In this document: in pieces, positions 62,416 to 64,000 of the stretch
Layout: each line of letters opens with the position of its first letter
Position numbering within the stretch: the stretch's first letter is position 1
DNA from: an uncultured Erythrobacter sp.
GTDB taxonomy: Bacteria; Pseudomonadota; Alphaproteobacteria; Sphingomonadales; Sphingomonadaceae
Direction of reading: 5' to 3'
Assembly: GCA_947499505.1 (NCBI GenBank)
Contig: CANMOQ010000004.1
Location: forward strand, 1 to 64,000
DNA: 64,000 bases
The notes under the pieces: generated by a model
Told to the model about the DNA's origin: nothing
The model's database searches: none
Seen by the model: the letters and a program-made list of their open reading frames with translations, nothing else
Translations under genes and position numbers: made by a program

Positions 62416-63075
62416 ATGGGCGACACACCACAGCAGACCAATGATGATCCCGGCCACCTTAATCGCCGCGGTTTGATGTTCATTCTTTCCTCGCCATCGG
62501 GCGCGGGCAAGACGACTTTGTCACGCATGCTGCTCGAAGCAGATCCCGAAATCGCTTTGTCCGTATCGGCCACGACCCGCCCGCCGCGTAAGGGCGAGAT
62601 TGACGGCGTGCATTATCATTTCGTCTCGGACGCGAAATTTGACCAAATGGTCGAAGAGGACGACTTTTACGAATGGGCGCCGGTGTTCGATCACCGTTAT
62701 GGAACGCCCAAAGGTTTGATCCGCAACGCCTTGAAAGAGGGCCAAGATTTCCTGTTCGACATTGATTGGCAGGGAACTCAGCAACTCTACCAAAAGGACC
62801 AGCAGGACGTCGTCAGCGTGTTTATCCTGCCGCCGAGTCTAGAAGAGCTGCGCCGCCGGCTGGAAGAGCGCGCCACCGATAGCGGCGATGTAATCGACGG
62901 CCGGATGGAGCGCGCGCGCGGCGAGATCAGCCACTGGGCCGAATATGACTATGTCGTGATCAATGATGATGTCGATGCGTGCTTTGCCAAGGTCCGCGAA
63001 ATTCTGGACGCAGAACGCATGCGGCGCACCCGACAGACGGGGCTAATCCCGTTTGTGCGCGAACTGATGGGGTAA
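62416..63075 (+). CDS. gmk: Guanylate kinase
   Basis: 219 residues. P-loop SSPSGAGKTTLSRML; GMP-binding SVSATTRPPRKGEIDGVHYHFVS and FYEWAPVFDHRYGTPKG; DFLFDIDWQGTQQL; lid region RRRLEERATDSGDVIDGRM. Converts GMP to GDP with ATP. Note that it also provides GDP for (p)ppGpp made by the Rsh encoded 20 kb away. Confidence 0.97.
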   Translation: MGDTPQQTNDDPGHLNRRGLMFILSSPSGAGKTTLSRMLLEADPEIALSVSATTRPPRKGEIDGVHYHFVSDAKFDQMVEEDDFYEWAPVFDHRYGTPKGLIRNALKEGQDFLFDIDWQGTQQLYQKDQQDVVSVFILPPSLEELRRRLEERATDSGDVIDGRMERARGEISHWAEYDYVVINDDVDACFAKVREILDAERMRRTRQTGLIPFVRELMG

Positions 63076-63185
63076 GCATTCCTCAGGCCAGCTACTGCAC
63101 GGCTCGCAGTGGCCCGTTTGATCACCGGCAAAGCTTTCGCAATGCACATTCTGAGGCAAAGTAGGCTCTCAGGAGAAATTTCGCC

Positions 63186-64000
63186 ATGACAATAGTCGCT
63201 CAAAGACCTCATGCATTTCAATCGAAAGTCATAGCCTGCCGAGGCCAAAGCGTCGACACCAAAGTCGAAGGCGCTTTCGCAATTGAAGTGCGCTTTCTCG
63301 CAGGCTTGAATGACCGTCAACAGTCCGCTTTCGCAAACGCTGCCATGAGATGGACCGACATTATTGTCGGCGAACTGCCGCCGGTCCAAGTCGATGGCGA
63401 AGTGATTGATGACGTTCTTATATTGGCAGAGGGTGCACAAATCGATGGACCAGGCCGCGTATTGGGCCAGGCAGGACCGACACATTTGAGGCCGATGGGA
63501 GCCGGCAGCACTGCCGCCATTCCTGCAAAAGGCCGAATGACGTTTGATACTGCCGACCTAGAGCAGCTCGAAGATGCCGGGACGCTGGACGATGTCATCA
63601 CTCACGAGATGGGGCATGTGCTTGGCGTCGGTACTATCTGGAGCCAAAAGGAGCTACTCAATAACGCGGGCACGGATAACCCGGTGTTTATCGGTGCTGG
63701 AGCACGCCGCGAATATGGCGCTTTGATTGGAGAGGACCCCACGGACGTTCCAGTGGAGAATCGCGGAGGCCGAGGGACTGCGGATTCCCATTGGCGCGAA
63801 GAGCTTTTCCGAAACGAATTGATGTCAGGGTTCATTGGGTCGACAGGCAACCCACTAAGCCGGTTGACCGCCGCAAGCATGGGCGATCTGGGTTATGACA
63901 TCAACCTAGATGCAGCCGAACCATATGAACTGCCAAGTCTGCTGCGTTCGTTCGAAATGCACATCAACGCATTGCGTGATGGAGTGGACATGCACGCGAT
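63186..64000 (+). CDS. Leishmanolysin/matrixin-like zinc metalloprotease (partial, runs off the window)
   Basis: ATG 63186 (AGGAG about 10 bases upstream) opens a frame of at least 271 codons that continues past the end. The zinc motif is clear: ITHEMGHVLGVGTIWSQKELL (HExxHxxGxGxxW, near residue 140), with a preceding stretch GRMTFDTADLEQLEDAGTLDDV typical of the family and, after it, a Met-turn-like SAASMGDLGYD pattern (LTAASMGDLGYDINLDAAEPYELP). No signal peptide is visible at the start, so export, if any, would use a C-terminal signal beyond the window. Gene follows gmk by 110 bases. Confidence 0.8.
   Translation, partial: MTIVAQRPHAFQSKVIACRGQSVDTKVEGAFAIEVRFLAGLNDRQQSAFANAAMRWTDIIVGELPPVQVDGEVIDDVLILAEGAQIDGPGRVLGQAGPTHLRPMGAGSTAAIPAKGRMTFDTADLEQLEDAGTLDDVITHEMGHVLGVGTIWSQKELLNNAGTDNPVFIGAGARREYGALIGEDPTDVPVENRGGRGTADSHWREELFRNELMSGFIGSTGNPLSRLTAASMGDLGYDINLDAAEPYELPSLLRSFEMHINALRDGVDMHA

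Overview
The window looks like a chromosomal segment of an alphaproteobacterium of the order Sphingomonadales, probably Erythrobacteraceae. The reasons are: gene order that is typical for the group (ybgC-tolQRAB-pal next to a his cluster that ends in hisE and a HIT gene), several large TonB-dependent receptors, an EcfG-type stress sigma factor, a ligase-associated PdeM nuclease, SspB, and moderate-to-high GC. The taxon is inferred from gene content and protein style, not from a marker search.

Layout. 1-4.7 kb: a minus-strand set of a YfiR-like periplasmic protein, a TonB-dependent receptor and a methyl-accepting chemotaxis protein. 4.76-5.6 kb: a decayed IS5-family insertion sequence with clear terminal inverted repeats. 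5.8-7.2 kb: a Tat-exported PhoX-type phosphatase. 7.39-33.35 kb: a region that I read as a 26-kb integrative island in tRNA-Ser(GGA). It has an intact tRNA and a P4-type integrase at the right end, a 17-bp copy of the tRNA 3' end at the left end, and matching double-octamer (TGTGGGAG) sites just inside both ends. Its cargo is a sucrose/fructan utilisation locus (LacI, MFS, TonB receptor, GH68 enzyme, fructokinase), then a block of stress genes around an EcfG-like sigma factor (hemerythrin, YetF-like, Crp/Fnr, general stress PNPOx-like protein, MscS channel, DUF2383, PLDc_N, DUF2254, lipoprotein, succinate-semialdehyde dehydrogenase, topoisomerase IB), then a mobile-element module (truncated recombinase, SSB, broken hypothetical gene, integrase).

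33.4-45.3 kb: core and accessory chromosome: a cyclophilin, a CBS protein, two tandem chemoreceptors, the (p)ppGpp synthetase/hydrolase Rsh, a patatin-like lipoprotein, hemF and pdeM. 45.4-52.8 kb: infC with a probable AUA start codon, a DASS transporter carrying an in-frame perfect palindrome, a cluster of REP-like hairpins, and a sulfur amino-acid PLP enzyme behind a strongly structured leader that could sequester its ribosome-binding site. 52.8-57.4 kb: the Tol-Pal operon. 57.5-61.3 kb: the histidine operon. 61.4-64 kb: sspB, a conserved hypothetical, gmk, and the start of a zinc metalloprotease that runs off the window.

How the parts fit: the sugar locus is a complete path from outer-membrane uptake to fructose 6-phosphate under two LacI-type operators. 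The stress block shares promoter-like GGAAC-N16/17-CGTT-type elements with the sigma factor encoded in its midst. The strongest candidates for something undescribed are the structured leader at 48.9-49.1 kb, the receptor/YfiR/chemoreceptor module at 0.1-4.6 kb, and an island that carries its own general-stress sigma factor and regulon.
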